From Kiritimatiellota bacterium (GTDB taxonomy: Bacteria > Verrucomicrobiota > Kiritimatiellia > RFP12 > UBA1067), in contig WRML01000185.1 in assembly GCA_009777165.1 (NCBI GenBank), positions 1-5,275 on the forward strand: 5,275 nt of DNA, in the 5' to 3' direction. The notes beneath the pieces are model-generated. The model made no database searches. It saw only the letters and a program-made list of their open reading frames with translations, and had not been told where the DNA came from. Shown one piece after another: positions 1-4,678 of this stretch (within the stretch, counting starts at the first letter, position 1; each line of letters opens with the position of its first letter). The position numbers and the translations under genes were made by a program.

Positions 1-257
1 CGACCCCCAGCGCCATCTGGGCCGACGTCGTCTCGTGCGACTACTTCAAGGTCCGCAAGCTCACGCTCAGCGGAAAGGAGACCATCCCCGTCGATTGGAC
101 AACGTTCCACGCGCTCTTCGTCGAACGGGGGGATGCCGCTGTCGAGGCCGGCAACGTACGTTATCCCCTCCCCCCCGGTACCAGCTGCCTCATCCCTGCC
201 TCCGCCCTGCGTTACATCCTCACCGGCAACGCCACCCTCCTCGTGACCACATTATGA
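1..257 (+). CDS. manA: Mannose-6-phosphate isomerase, class I (C-terminal fragment)
   Basis: This is the 3' end of a gene that starts before the window; the first complete codon is at position 3, the stop is TGA at 255-257, and 84 residues are visible. The fragment reads as the C-terminal beta-barrel of a short (Bacillus-type) type I phosphomannose isomerase: a C-D-Y-F-K-V start like the family's 'SPYFTVYKW' strand, then a jelly-roll pattern ending in PLPPGTSCLIPA and a final strand NATLLVT. In that family, 'G..LIPA' near the C terminus is a typical signature. The enzyme interconverts mannose-6-phosphate and fructose-6-phosphate in the cytoplasm using zinc. The zinc site lies upstream and cannot be seen, so another cupin-fold sugar isomerase is possible. 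A 113-nt gap separates it from the next gene. Confidence 0.72.
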   Translation, partial: TPSAIWADVVSCDYFKVRKLTLSGKETIPVDWTTFHALFVERGDAAVEAGNVRYPLPPGTSCLIPASALRYILTGNATLLVTTL

Positions 258-305
258 AAGAGAAGTTGTTCGTTGTTCGTTTCGATGGTACTCGAATTCG
301 ACAGC

Positions 306-331
306 ACTCGATTGCAGTCGATTGCACTCGA
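306..331. repeat. Short direct decamer repeat
   Basis: ACTCGATTGC at 306-315 is followed without a gap by AGTCGATTGC (316-325) and the partial copy ACTCGA (326-331), a period of 10 nt. A related stretch, TACTCGAATTCG, lies just upstream. It abuts the heptamer array at 329-363. No coding function is seen in this 113-nt junction between manA and the protease gene. Confidence 0.6.
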
Positions 332-363
332 AACTAAAAACTGGAAACTGGAAACTAAAAACG
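329..363. repeat. Heptamer tandem array, five units
   Basis: Five consecutive 7-nt units can be read: CGAAACT, AAAAACT, GGAAACT, GGAAACT, AAAAACG. It ends 7 nt before the protease start codon. It belongs to the same 7-nt class as the arrays at the trpC end, inside trpF, and upstream of trpB and trpA. The unit GGAAACT is shared with the trpC/trpF junction arrays. Confidence 0.7.
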
Positions 364-370
364 TCCCCCT

Positions 371-1276
371 ATGAAATCCTCCCTCACCCTCTTCCGCATC
401 TTCGGCATCCCGGTCACGGTGGACCTCTCCCTGCTCATCCTCCTGTTCATCCTCGTCTCGAGCTTCGGGAGCCTCCCCCTCGGCATCATGGCCGGGCTCA
501 TCCTGCTCGTGTCCATCCTGCTCCACGAGCTCGGGCACAGCCTCGTCAGCATGGCGTTCGGCGGCAAGGTGCGCGACATCCGCCTCATGATGCTCGGCGG
601 CTGCGCGACCATGACCGCCATGCCCAAAAAGGCGTGGCAGGAAATCCTCATGGCGTTCGCCGGCCCGTTCGTCAGCATCATGCTTGCCGGTATTTCCTTC
701 ATACTGTTTTATTCCTGCTTAATCCCCCATCTCGGGAACGAAACCTTGTCTCTGCGAGGCTTTTGGGAGATCAGCCTCATGTGCACGTTTCCGTCCAACC
801 TGCCGAAAGTGCCTTTCGTGTGTTTCGTTTCCGCCCATGCGGCATGGCTCAACGTTGCCCTCTTCTGCTTCAACATGCTCCCCGCGTTCCCGATGGACGG
901 TGGGCGCATCCTGCGCGCGATGCTGCAGCAGTTCTTCACCACGCGCCTGAAGGCGACATGGATCGCCTCGCGCCTCGGCCGTTTCGTCGCGATCCTCATG
1001 GGGCTACATGTCCTGTACTCGGCGCTTACGGGCAGTTTCAGGGATTTCATGTTCATCCGCCTGATGATTGCGCTCATGATTTACCAGACCGCGGAACGCG
1101 AATACCTGATGGCACTGGCCGAAGCGCACGGGACGCGCCGCAACCCGTTCGCGGGTTTCCCCTTCTTCAGCCGAGGCCGCCGCCCCCCCCCTGACGACGG
1201 CCAAGCCATCGTCAGCCCCCCCCCCTACGACCGTGGAACCACTCGTGTGGACATCCACAAAGACGATTCCGAATAA
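371..1276 (+). CDS. M50 family (site-2-protease-like) membrane zinc metalloprotease
   Basis: A 301-residue integral membrane protein. The zinc-binding motif HELGH is at residues 52-56, within a hydrophobic helix (about 36-60). The second M50 motif, NMLPAFPMDGG (168-178), supplies the Asp ligand at 176; AGP at 97-99 is also typical. Hydrophobic segments lie at about 13-33, 36-60, 92-117, 152-172, 202-220 and 226-241. No PDZ or CBS domain is seen, so it resembles the compact SpoIVFB/YwhC-like group rather than RseP. The family cleaves substrates within the membrane, often to release regulators; the substrate here is unknown. The tail (about 259-301) is polar, low in complexity, and carries two Pro triplets encoded by runs of 9 C (1183-1191) and 10 C (1216-1225). 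The ATG at 371 fits the start of the first hydrophobic region, but no Shine-Dalgarno sequence precedes it, only CGTCCCCCT. Confidence 0.9.
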   Translation: MKSSLTLFRIFGIPVTVDLSLLILLFILVSSFGSLPLGIMAGLILLVSILLHELGHSLVSMAFGGKVRDIRLMMLGGCATMTAMPKKAWQEILMAFAGPFVSIMLAGISFILFYSCLIPHLGNETLSLRGFWEISLMCTFPSNLPKVPFVCFVSAHAAWLNVALFCFNMLPAFPMDGGRILRAMLQQFFTTRLKATWIASRLGRFVAILMGLHVLYSALTGSFRDFMFIRLMIALMIYQTAEREYLMALAEAHGTRRNPFAGFPFFSRGRRPPPDDGQAIVSPPPYDRGTTRVDIHKDDSE

Positions 1277-1431
1277 CCGACGAAATAGTTATCGCAAAAG
1301 GAGTGCGGCCCATATGTGTCCCTTCAGGGGAATTCCCGTCAAACGGGTACACCATTCCCAAAAACGTTCTAACGGTTTCCGGTCTTGTGGGGTTTCTATT
1401 CTGTAACGTAGCGGCGGGCTTCGCCCCCTCC
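1277..1431. other. Noncoding stretch after the protease gene
   Basis: I see no convincing gene here. It contains a small hairpin CCCGT-CAA-ACGGG near 1335-1347 and a possible 30-codon ORF at 1314-1406 preceded by AAAAGGAG (1296-1303). The predicted peptide is unremarkable, and I do not call it. The region ends in the GC-rich hairpin described separately. Confidence 0.4.
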
Positions 1432-1441
1432 GTTTCTTTTT
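1416..1441 (+). terminator. Weak intrinsic terminator candidate after the protease gene
   Basis: GGGC (1416-1419), loop TTC, GCCC (1423-1426) forms a short GC stem, followed a few bases later by the T-rich run TTTCTTTTT (1433-1441). The stem has only four clean pairs and the T-run is offset by six bases, so termination is uncertain. The T-run is also part of the first 18-bp palindrome. Its place between the protease gene and the trp promoter makes termination here reasonable. Confidence 0.25.
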
Positions 1442-1449
1442 GAAGAAAC
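1432..1449. promoter_or_regulatory. 18-bp palindrome, upstream copy (candidate operator)
   Basis: GTTTCTTTTTGAAGAAAC has 7-bp perfect arms (GTTTCTT / AAGAAAC) around TTTG. It ends 4 nt before the -35 box. An identical copy lies 58 bp downstream. It does not resemble the TrpR operator of enterobacteria. A DNA-binding dimer site is an inference from symmetry, duplication and position. Confidence 0.5.
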
Positions 1450-1453
1450 ACGC

Positions 1454-1482
1454 TTGACGGCAGCGACAAAAAGGTTTATAGT
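1454..1482 (+). promoter_or_regulatory. Sigma70-type promoter of the trp cluster
   Basis: TTGACG (-35, 1454-1459) and TATAGT (-10, 1477-1482) are separated by exactly 17 nt, close to the housekeeping consensus. The expected transcription start is about 1488-1490, at the first base of the second palindrome. It would give a leader of about 190 nt before trpC. It is the best promoter seen in the window and lies at the head of the trpC-F-B-A run. Confidence 0.75.
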
Positions 1483-1489
1483 GCGAGAT

Positions 1490-1507
1490 GTTTCTTTTTG
1501 AAGAAAC
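1490..1507. promoter_or_regulatory. 18-bp palindrome, downstream copy at the transcription start
   Basis: It is identical to the copy at 1432-1449. It begins at the predicted +1, so it could be an operator that blocks initiation, or it could fold as a 5'-terminal stem-loop in the mRNA (7-bp stem, 4-nt loop). The two copies enclose the promoter symmetrically, which favours a role in control of the trp genes. Confidence 0.5.
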
Positions 1508-1513
1508 AGAGGG
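1508..1513 (+). promoter_or_regulatory. Ribosome binding site of the leader small ORF
   Basis: AGAGGG lies 7 nt before the ATG at 1521. It is purine-rich and better than anything upstream of trpC itself, and it is the main reason to take the small ORF seriously. Confidence 0.35.
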
Positions 1514-1520
1514 TTTTCGG

Positions 1521-1649
1521 ATGAGACCGTTGATGATGAGAATGAAAATGAGATTGCGCAGGGCGTTCAGGCTTGTCGGGCGTATGCTGTCACGTATCAC
1601 TATGCCCCTGCGTCCCCTACGTCTCCTAGGTCCCCTCTGCCGTGTATGA
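1521..1649 (+). CDS. Possible leader peptide, 42 residues, Arg/Met/Leu-rich
   Basis: A small ORF with ATG at 1521 and TGA at 1647-1649 lies between the trp promoter and trpC, whose ATG is 30 nt after the stop. The peptide has about 11 Arg, 9 Leu and 7 Met, one Lys and no acidic residue, so it would be strongly basic. It has no Trp codon; in fact TGG does not occur anywhere between 1490 and 1679, so it cannot be a classical Trp-codon attenuator peptide. Its C-terminal third is encoded by a 9-nt tandem repeat (1602-1637), which gives the pattern MPL-RPL-RLL-GPL. I do not recognise the peptide. It may be a regulatory leader ORF, a real small protein, or an accident of repeat-derived sequence. 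Confidence 0.3.
   Translation: MRPLMMRMKMRLRRAFRLVGRMLSRITMPLRPLRLLGPLCRV
1602..1637. repeat. Degenerate 9-nt tandem repeat, four units
   Basis: ATGCCCCTG, CGTCCCCTA, CGTCTCCTA and GGTCCCCTC follow each other directly. The array lies in the trp leader, inside the small ORF. It is distinct from the 7-nt arrays elsewhere in the window. Confidence 0.55.
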
Positions 1650-1679
1650 CGATATCCAACCTTTGTGTGAGATCACCCC

Positions 1680-2459
1680 ATGAACCTTGAACGTTTCAGA
1701 ATTGCGAAGGCCCCCGAGATTGCGCGGTTGCGGGCGCAGCCGCCCCCCCCCCCTTGCGGGTCGCCGCGCCCGCCGTTCCTCGCGCCCCGTGCGGAGGGGG
1801 GGGGTATCCGCATCATCGCGGAGTACAAGCGCGCGTCGCCGTCGCGGGGGGCCATCTGCGATAACTACTCTCCCGAGGAGATCGCGGGGATTTATACGGG
1901 GGGGGGGGCCGCCGCCATCTCGGTGCTGACGGAGGGGCCCCACTTCAGGGGGGAGATCGATTTCCTGCGGCGCGTGGCGTCGCGGACAACGCTGCCGCTG
2001 CTGCGGAAGGATTTCATCTTCGACGAGGCGCAGGTGCGCGAGACCGCGTCCACGCCTGCGTCTGCGTTGCTGTTGATTGTCGCGCTTACGCCGGGGGGGG
2101 GGCTACTGCGTGACCTGCGCGTGCTGACGGAGTCGTTCGGGATGACGGCGGTGGTGGAGATTTTTGACGAACACGAATTGGACATTGCACGGGAAGCTGG
2201 CGCGAGTGTTATTCAGGTGAACAACCGGAACTTAGAAACGTTGGTCGTGGATGCCTCGGTAACGCAACGGCTGGTCGCAAGGAAGCTGGGGGGGGAGCGC
2301 TGGATCGCCGCGAGCGGTTATGAGACGCGGGCACAGATTGACGCGCTGGCAGGGTATGATGCCGCGCTCGTGGGGACGGCGCTGATGGCGAGCCCTGACC
2401 CGGGGGGGCTGCTGAAACAACTTGCCACTGGAAACGAGAAACTGGAAACTGGAAACTAG
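1680..2459 (+). CDS. trpC: Indole-3-glycerol phosphate synthase
   Basis: A cytoplasmic (beta/alpha)8 enzyme that decarboxylates and cyclises CdRP to indole-3-glycerol phosphate. At 259 residues it has family length. Signatures in order: IAEYKRASPSRG (46-57; catalytic Glu48 and Lys50), GAAAISVLTE (76-85), LLRKDF (107-112; general-acid Lys110), VVEIFDE (158-164; Glu160), NNRNLE (181-186) and ALVGTALM (229-236). The usual SESGI motif reads AASGY (210-214), so the invariant Glu is Ala211. The N-terminal region is short and contains five Pro (21-25) encoded by 11 consecutive C (1743-1753). Gly runs use GGG codons, producing tracts of 9, 11, 10 and 8 G. The last ten residues (TGNEKLETGN) and the stop are encoded by a heptamer array. 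ATG 1680 has no clear Shine-Dalgarno sequence. It is a separate gene, not fused to trpF. Confidence 0.95.
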   Translation: MNLERFRIAKAPEIARLRAQPPPPPCGSPRPPFLAPRAEGGGIRIIAEYKRASPSRGAICDNYSPEEIAGIYTGGGAAAISVLTEGPHFRGEIDFLRRVASRTTLPLLRKDFIFDEAQVRETASTPASALLLIVALTPGGGLLRDLRVLTESFGMTAVVEIFDEHELDIAREAGASVIQVNNRNLETLVVDASVTQRLVARKLGGERWIAASGYETRAQIDALAGYDAALVGTALMASPDPGGLLKQLATGNEKLETGN

Positions 2460-2462
2460 GGA
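2428..2462. repeat. Heptamer array overlapping the trpC 3' end
   Basis: Units CTGGAAA, CGAGAAA, CTGGAAA, CTGGAAA and CTAGGGA follow each other in 7-nt steps. The trpC stop codon TAG (2457-2459) lies inside the last unit, so the array writes the protein's C-terminal tail. Its first 23 nt (2428-2450) are repeated exactly at 2718-2740, on the other side of the palindromic element. Confidence 0.8.
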
Positions 2463-2714
2463 GTGTTGACACAAAACGTTATGTTGGCATCAAACAAGAC
2501 CAAAGGTCTTGCGGATATTAGCGCAGGGCAACGCCCTGCGAAAGGATATGCGAGACGATTCAAGGCTGAAAGCCTTGCGGATAACGGTGCAAAGCGAAAC
2601 CTAGAATCTGCCATGTTCCGCAAGGCTTACAGCCTTGATGTTATCGTGTGTCTTATACGTAGGGCGTTGCCCTACGCTAATATCCGCAAGGCTTTCAGCC
2701 TTTTGTGTCAACAC
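2463..2714. repeat. 252-bp palindromic element with 14-bp terminal inverted repeats
   Basis: The ends are perfect inverted repeats: GTGTTGACACAAAA (2463-2476) and its complement (2701-2714). Inside, the two halves mirror each other: 2507-2540 matches the reverse complement of 2658-2691 at about 31 of 34 positions. Each half is itself built of small hairpins with 3-nt loops: AAGACC (2496-2510), CGCAGGGC (2522-2540), CAAGGCT (2561-2577), then CAAGGCT (2621-2637), CGTAGGGC (2658-2676) and AAGGCT (2688-2702). No protein is encoded. The architecture resembles paired REP/BIME sequences or a MITE, that is, a non-autonomous element moved in trans, but I do not recognise the family. It lies between trpC and trpF, so its transcript would fold heavily and may attenuate or process the mRNA. 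Confidence 0.75.
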
Positions 2715-2717
2715 ACT

Positions 2718-2752
2718 CTGGAAACGAGAAACTGGAAACTAGAAAGAATGCT
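2718..2752. repeat. Heptamer array immediately upstream of trpF
   Basis: Units CTGGAAA, CGAGAAA, CTGGAAA, CTAGAAA and the degenerate GAATGCT end exactly at the trpF ATG. The first 23 nt duplicate the trpC-end array. The array leaves only AGAAAG as a poor ribosome binding site. Confidence 0.75.
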
Positions 2753-3385
2753 ATGATTAACGGTCTTCTGATAAAAGTGTGCGGCATCACGCGGGCGTGT
2801 GATGCGGAGGCATGCGTGGCGTTGGGGGGGGTGGATTTCTGCGGGTTTGTGTTCCACCCCCCCAGCCCGCGCAACATGACCCCCCAGGACGTCGCGCATA
2901 TCCGCACGGGGGGGGGGGGGCGGCGCGTGGGGGTCTTCACGACGCACGACACGGATGAAATTCTCCGCACCATGGAAATCGCTCGGTTGGATTTCGCGCA
3001 GCTTCACGCGGGACAGGACGAGGCGTGCGCAGAGGCCATCGGCGCGGAGTGCGTGATCCGCGTGTGCTTCGCGGTCCCGGCGGCGACGCACCGCGCGGCG
3101 TTCCTGCTGTTCGACAAGCCGTTCGACTGGCGCACGATGAAGGAAGAAAAATTAGGAATGAGGAATGAGGAATTAGGAATCGGAAACGGGGAAGGCAAAC
3201 CCCCGCGAGCCGTACCGCAGCCGTATTTTATCGCAGGGGGCCTGGACGCGCGGAACATCCGTGAGGCGGTGTCGTGCGGGGCCCCCTCGGGGGTGGACCT
3301 GAACTCGGGCGTGGAGTCCGCACCGGGGGTGAAGGACGTGGGGAAGATCAAGGCGGTTTTGGAGGAAATAGGGAGAAGTTTTTAG
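2753..3385 (+). CDS. trpF: Phosphoribosylanthranilate isomerase
   Basis: A cytoplasmic TIM-barrel enzyme that performs the Amadori rearrangement of PRA to CdRP, the substrate of TrpC. It has 210 residues, normal length. Motifs: KVCGIT (8-13; catalytic Cys10), GFVFHPPSPR (31-40; Arg40 aligns with the active-site Arg), VGVF (59-62), QLHAGQ (83-88), FLLFD (117-121; general-acid Asp121), AGGL (161-164) and VDLNSGVESAPGVKD (181-195). Two oddities cancel in length. The beta6-alpha6 loop, normally ending GG(S/T)GKTFDW, is reduced to KPFDW (122-126). About 20 extra residues follow, 14 of them (134-147) encoded by a six-unit heptamer array. A 13-G tract (2908-2920) encodes Gly53-56. I prefer ATG 2753 to the in-frame GTG at 2705, because the latter would translate the repeat and the family begins just before KVCG. 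Confidence 0.92.
   Translation: MINGLLIKVCGITRACDAEACVALGGVDFCGFVFHPPSPRNMTPQDVAHIRTGGGGRRVGVFTTHDTDEILRTMEIARLDFAQLHAGQDEACAEAIGAECVIRVCFAVPAATHRAAFLLFDKPFDWRTMKEEKLGMRNEELGIGNGEGKPPRAVPQPYFIAGGLDARNIREAVSCGAPSGVDLNSGVESAPGVKDVGKIKAVLEEIGRSF
3152..3193. repeat. In-frame heptamer array inside trpF, six units
   Basis: TTAGGAA, TGAGGAA, TGAGGAA, TTAGGAA, TCGGAAA and CGGGGAA run without a gap for 42 nt. Since 42 is a multiple of both 7 and 3, the reading frame is kept. It encodes residues 134-147 of TrpF, a Gly/Glu/Asn-rich stretch between the FDW and AGGL motifs that has no counterpart in typical PRAI. Confidence 0.8.
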
Positions 3386-3390
3386 GGAAA

Positions 3391-3471
3391 GTTTTTAGTT
3401 TATAGTTTTTAGTTTTTAGTTGATGCGCTTCGTGGCATTGCTCTAAAAACTAAAAACTATAAACTAAAAAC
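3391..3471. repeat. Perfect 29-bp inverted repeat built of heptamers, upstream of trpB
   Basis: The left arm at 3391-3419 consists of GTTTTTA, GTTTATA, GTTTTTA, GTTTTTA plus G. The right arm at 3443-3471 is its exact reverse complement (TAAAAAC units). The 23-nt loop (3420-3442) is GC-richer and ends in CATTGCT. A further GTTTTTA unit at 3378-3384 overlaps the trpF stop. In RNA this would make a 29-bp A/U-rich hairpin ending 12 nt before the trpB ribosome binding site. It has no U-tract after the stem, so it is not a typical terminator. Confidence 0.85.
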
Positions 3472-3483
3472 TTCCTACTCAAA

Positions 3484-3489
3484 AAGGAG
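3484..3489 (+). promoter_or_regulatory. trpB ribosome binding site
   Basis: AAGGAG within AAAAAGGAG, 7 nt before the ATG at 3497. It is much stronger than the sequences before the protease gene, trpC and trpF, and nearly the same as the site before trpA. Confidence 0.85.
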
Positions 3490-3496
3490 AAAAACG

Positions 3497-4678
3497 ATGA
3501 AGAAAGGTTACTTTGGCGAGTACGGGGGGCAGTTTGTCCCGGAGTCGCTGATACCACCGCTGCAGGAGCTGGAAGCGGCGATGGAGACGATCCTGCCGAC
3601 ACAGGCGTTCCAGGATGAGCTGGACGACCTGCTGCGCAATTACGCGGGGCGCGAGACGCCGCTGACGTTCTGCCCCACGCTCTCGGAACGGCTGGGCTTC
3701 AGCCTGTACCTGAAGCGCGAGGACCTGCTCCACACCGGGGCCCACAAGGTCAACAACACGCTGGGGCAGGCGCTGCTCGCCAAGAAGATGGGCAAGACCG
3801 CGCTCCTCGCAGAGACGGGGGCGGGGCAGCACGGCGTGGCGACCGCCGCCGCCGCCGCGCGGCTGGGGATGCCGTGCCGCGTGTTCATGGGGGCGGACGA
3901 CATCGAGCGGCAGGCCCCCAACGTGATGCGCATGAAACTGCTCGGCACGGAGGTCATCTCCGTGGTGACCGGCTCGCGCACACTGAAGGACGCCATCAAC
4001 GCGGCGTTGCGGGAGTGGGTCGCGGCGCAGGGGACCACGCACTACTGCTTCGGCACGGCAGCGGGGCCCCACCCGTTCCCAACGCTCGTGCGCGATTTCC
4101 AGTCCGTCATCGGCCGCGAGACGCGCGCACAGATGCTCGCGAGGACGGGGCGGCTGCCGGACGCGGTCGTCGCGTGTGTCGGGGGGGGGTCGAACGCAAT
4201 CGGGATGTTCCACCCGTTCGTGGGCGATGCGTCGGTGCGCATCATCGGCGCGGAGGCCGGGGGTACGGGCGAGCCAGGGTGTTACCACTCCGCCGCGCTG
4301 GGGAGGGGGGCCCCGGGCGTACTGCACGGCGAGTACACGCTCCTGCTGCAGGACAAGGACGGGCAGATCGAGCCGTCGCACTCCGTCTCGGCGGGGCTGG
4401 ACTACCCCGGCGTGGGCCCCGAGCACGCCGCGCTTCAAGCGAGCGGCCGCGTGGAATACCACGCCGTGATTGACAGCCGTGCGCTCGCCGCGTTCTCGAC
4501 GCTCTGCCACACCGAGGGCATCCTGCCCGCGCTGGAATCGTCCCACGCCCTCGCGTGGGTTTTGGACAACCCCGACAAACTCCCCCCCGGCGGCAACGTC
4601 GTCGTCTGCCTCTCCGGCCGCGGCGACAAGGATATGGGGATTGTAAGAAAGGAATTGCTCGTAACGAGTAACTCGTAA
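3497..4678 (+). CDS. trpB: Tryptophan synthase beta chain
   Basis: The PLP enzyme that condenses indole with L-serine to give tryptophan; in the cell it forms an alpha2beta2 complex with TrpA, with indole tunnelled between active sites. At 393 residues it matches TrpB1-type length. Motifs: GEYGGQFVPE (7-16), KREDLLHTGAHKVNN (73-87; Schiff-base Lys84), LLAETGAGQHG (103-113; Glu106), GPHPFP (190-195), phosphate loop GGGSNAIG (229-236), HSVSAGLDYPGVGPEH (295-310; Asp302), EGILPALESSHA (340-351; Glu347) and CLSGRGDKD (371-379). All the catalytic residues I can place are present. The three phosphate-loop glycines are GGG GGG GGG, a 9-G tract (4181-4189). The final residues LVTSNS and the stop come from a heptamer array (CGTAACG/AGTAACT units), a tail outside the family consensus. 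The start is supported by AAGGAG and by the N-terminal motif. Confidence 0.97.
   Translation: MKKGYFGEYGGQFVPESLIPPLQELEAAMETILPTQAFQDELDDLLRNYAGRETPLTFCPTLSERLGFSLYLKREDLLHTGAHKVNNTLGQALLAKKMGKTALLAETGAGQHGVATAAAAARLGMPCRVFMGADDIERQAPNVMRMKLLGTEVISVVTGSRTLKDAINAALREWVAAQGTTHYCFGTAAGPHPFPTLVRDFQSVIGRETRAQMLARTGRLPDAVVACVGGGSNAIGMFHPFVGDASVRIIGAEAGGTGEPGCYHSAALGRGAPGVLHGEYTLLLQDKDGQIEPSHSVSAGLDYPGVGPEHAALQASGRVEYHAVIDSRALAAFSTLCHTEGILPALESSHALAWVLDNPDKLPPGGNVVVCLSGRGDKDMGIVRKELLVTSNS

Noticed and set aside
322..1194. 290-codon + strand ORF overlapping the protease gene
   Set aside because: It is rich in Pro, Arg and His with no motif, in another frame over a protein with clear M50 motifs; a shadow of GC-rich coding DNA.
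1314..1406. 30-codon + strand ORF after AAAAGGAG
   Set aside because: Spacing is 10 nt and the peptide shows no motif or hydrophobic pattern; too little to call a gene.
1289..1600. 103-codon - strand ORF in the promoter gap
   Set aside because: It covers the palindromes and promoter, is low in complexity around the T-rich repeats, and has no recognisable motif or ribosome binding site.
1490..1679. Classical trp attenuator, T-box or TRAP leader
   Set aside because: No TGG codon occurs in the leader, no T-box antiterminator sequence is seen, no regularly spaced GAG/UAG series is present, and no strong terminator precedes trpC.
2466..2494. TTGACA in the left terminal repeat as a promoter for trpF
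   Set aside because: At 17-nt spacing the -10 position reads ATCAAA, and no other good -10 box is at a usable distance.
2705..2752. Alternative GTG start of trpF, 16 codons upstream
   Set aside because: The extra residues are translated from the element end and the heptamer array; the family starts close to KVCGIT.
2428..2752. CRISPR array
   Set aside because: There are only two copies of a 23-bp repeat about 267 bp apart, made of heptamers, without unique spacers of constant length.
2463..2756. 97-codon ORF across the palindromic element
   Set aside because: It is formed by mirrored hairpin sequence and its translation has no family features.
3391..3471. Rho-independent terminator after trpF
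   Set aside because: The stem is A/U-rich without a GC core and is followed by CTTCCTACTC, not a U-tract.
3479..4546. 355-codon - strand ORF opposite trpB
   Set aside because: Antisense shadow of trpB; the sense frame has every TrpB motif and a good ribosome binding site.
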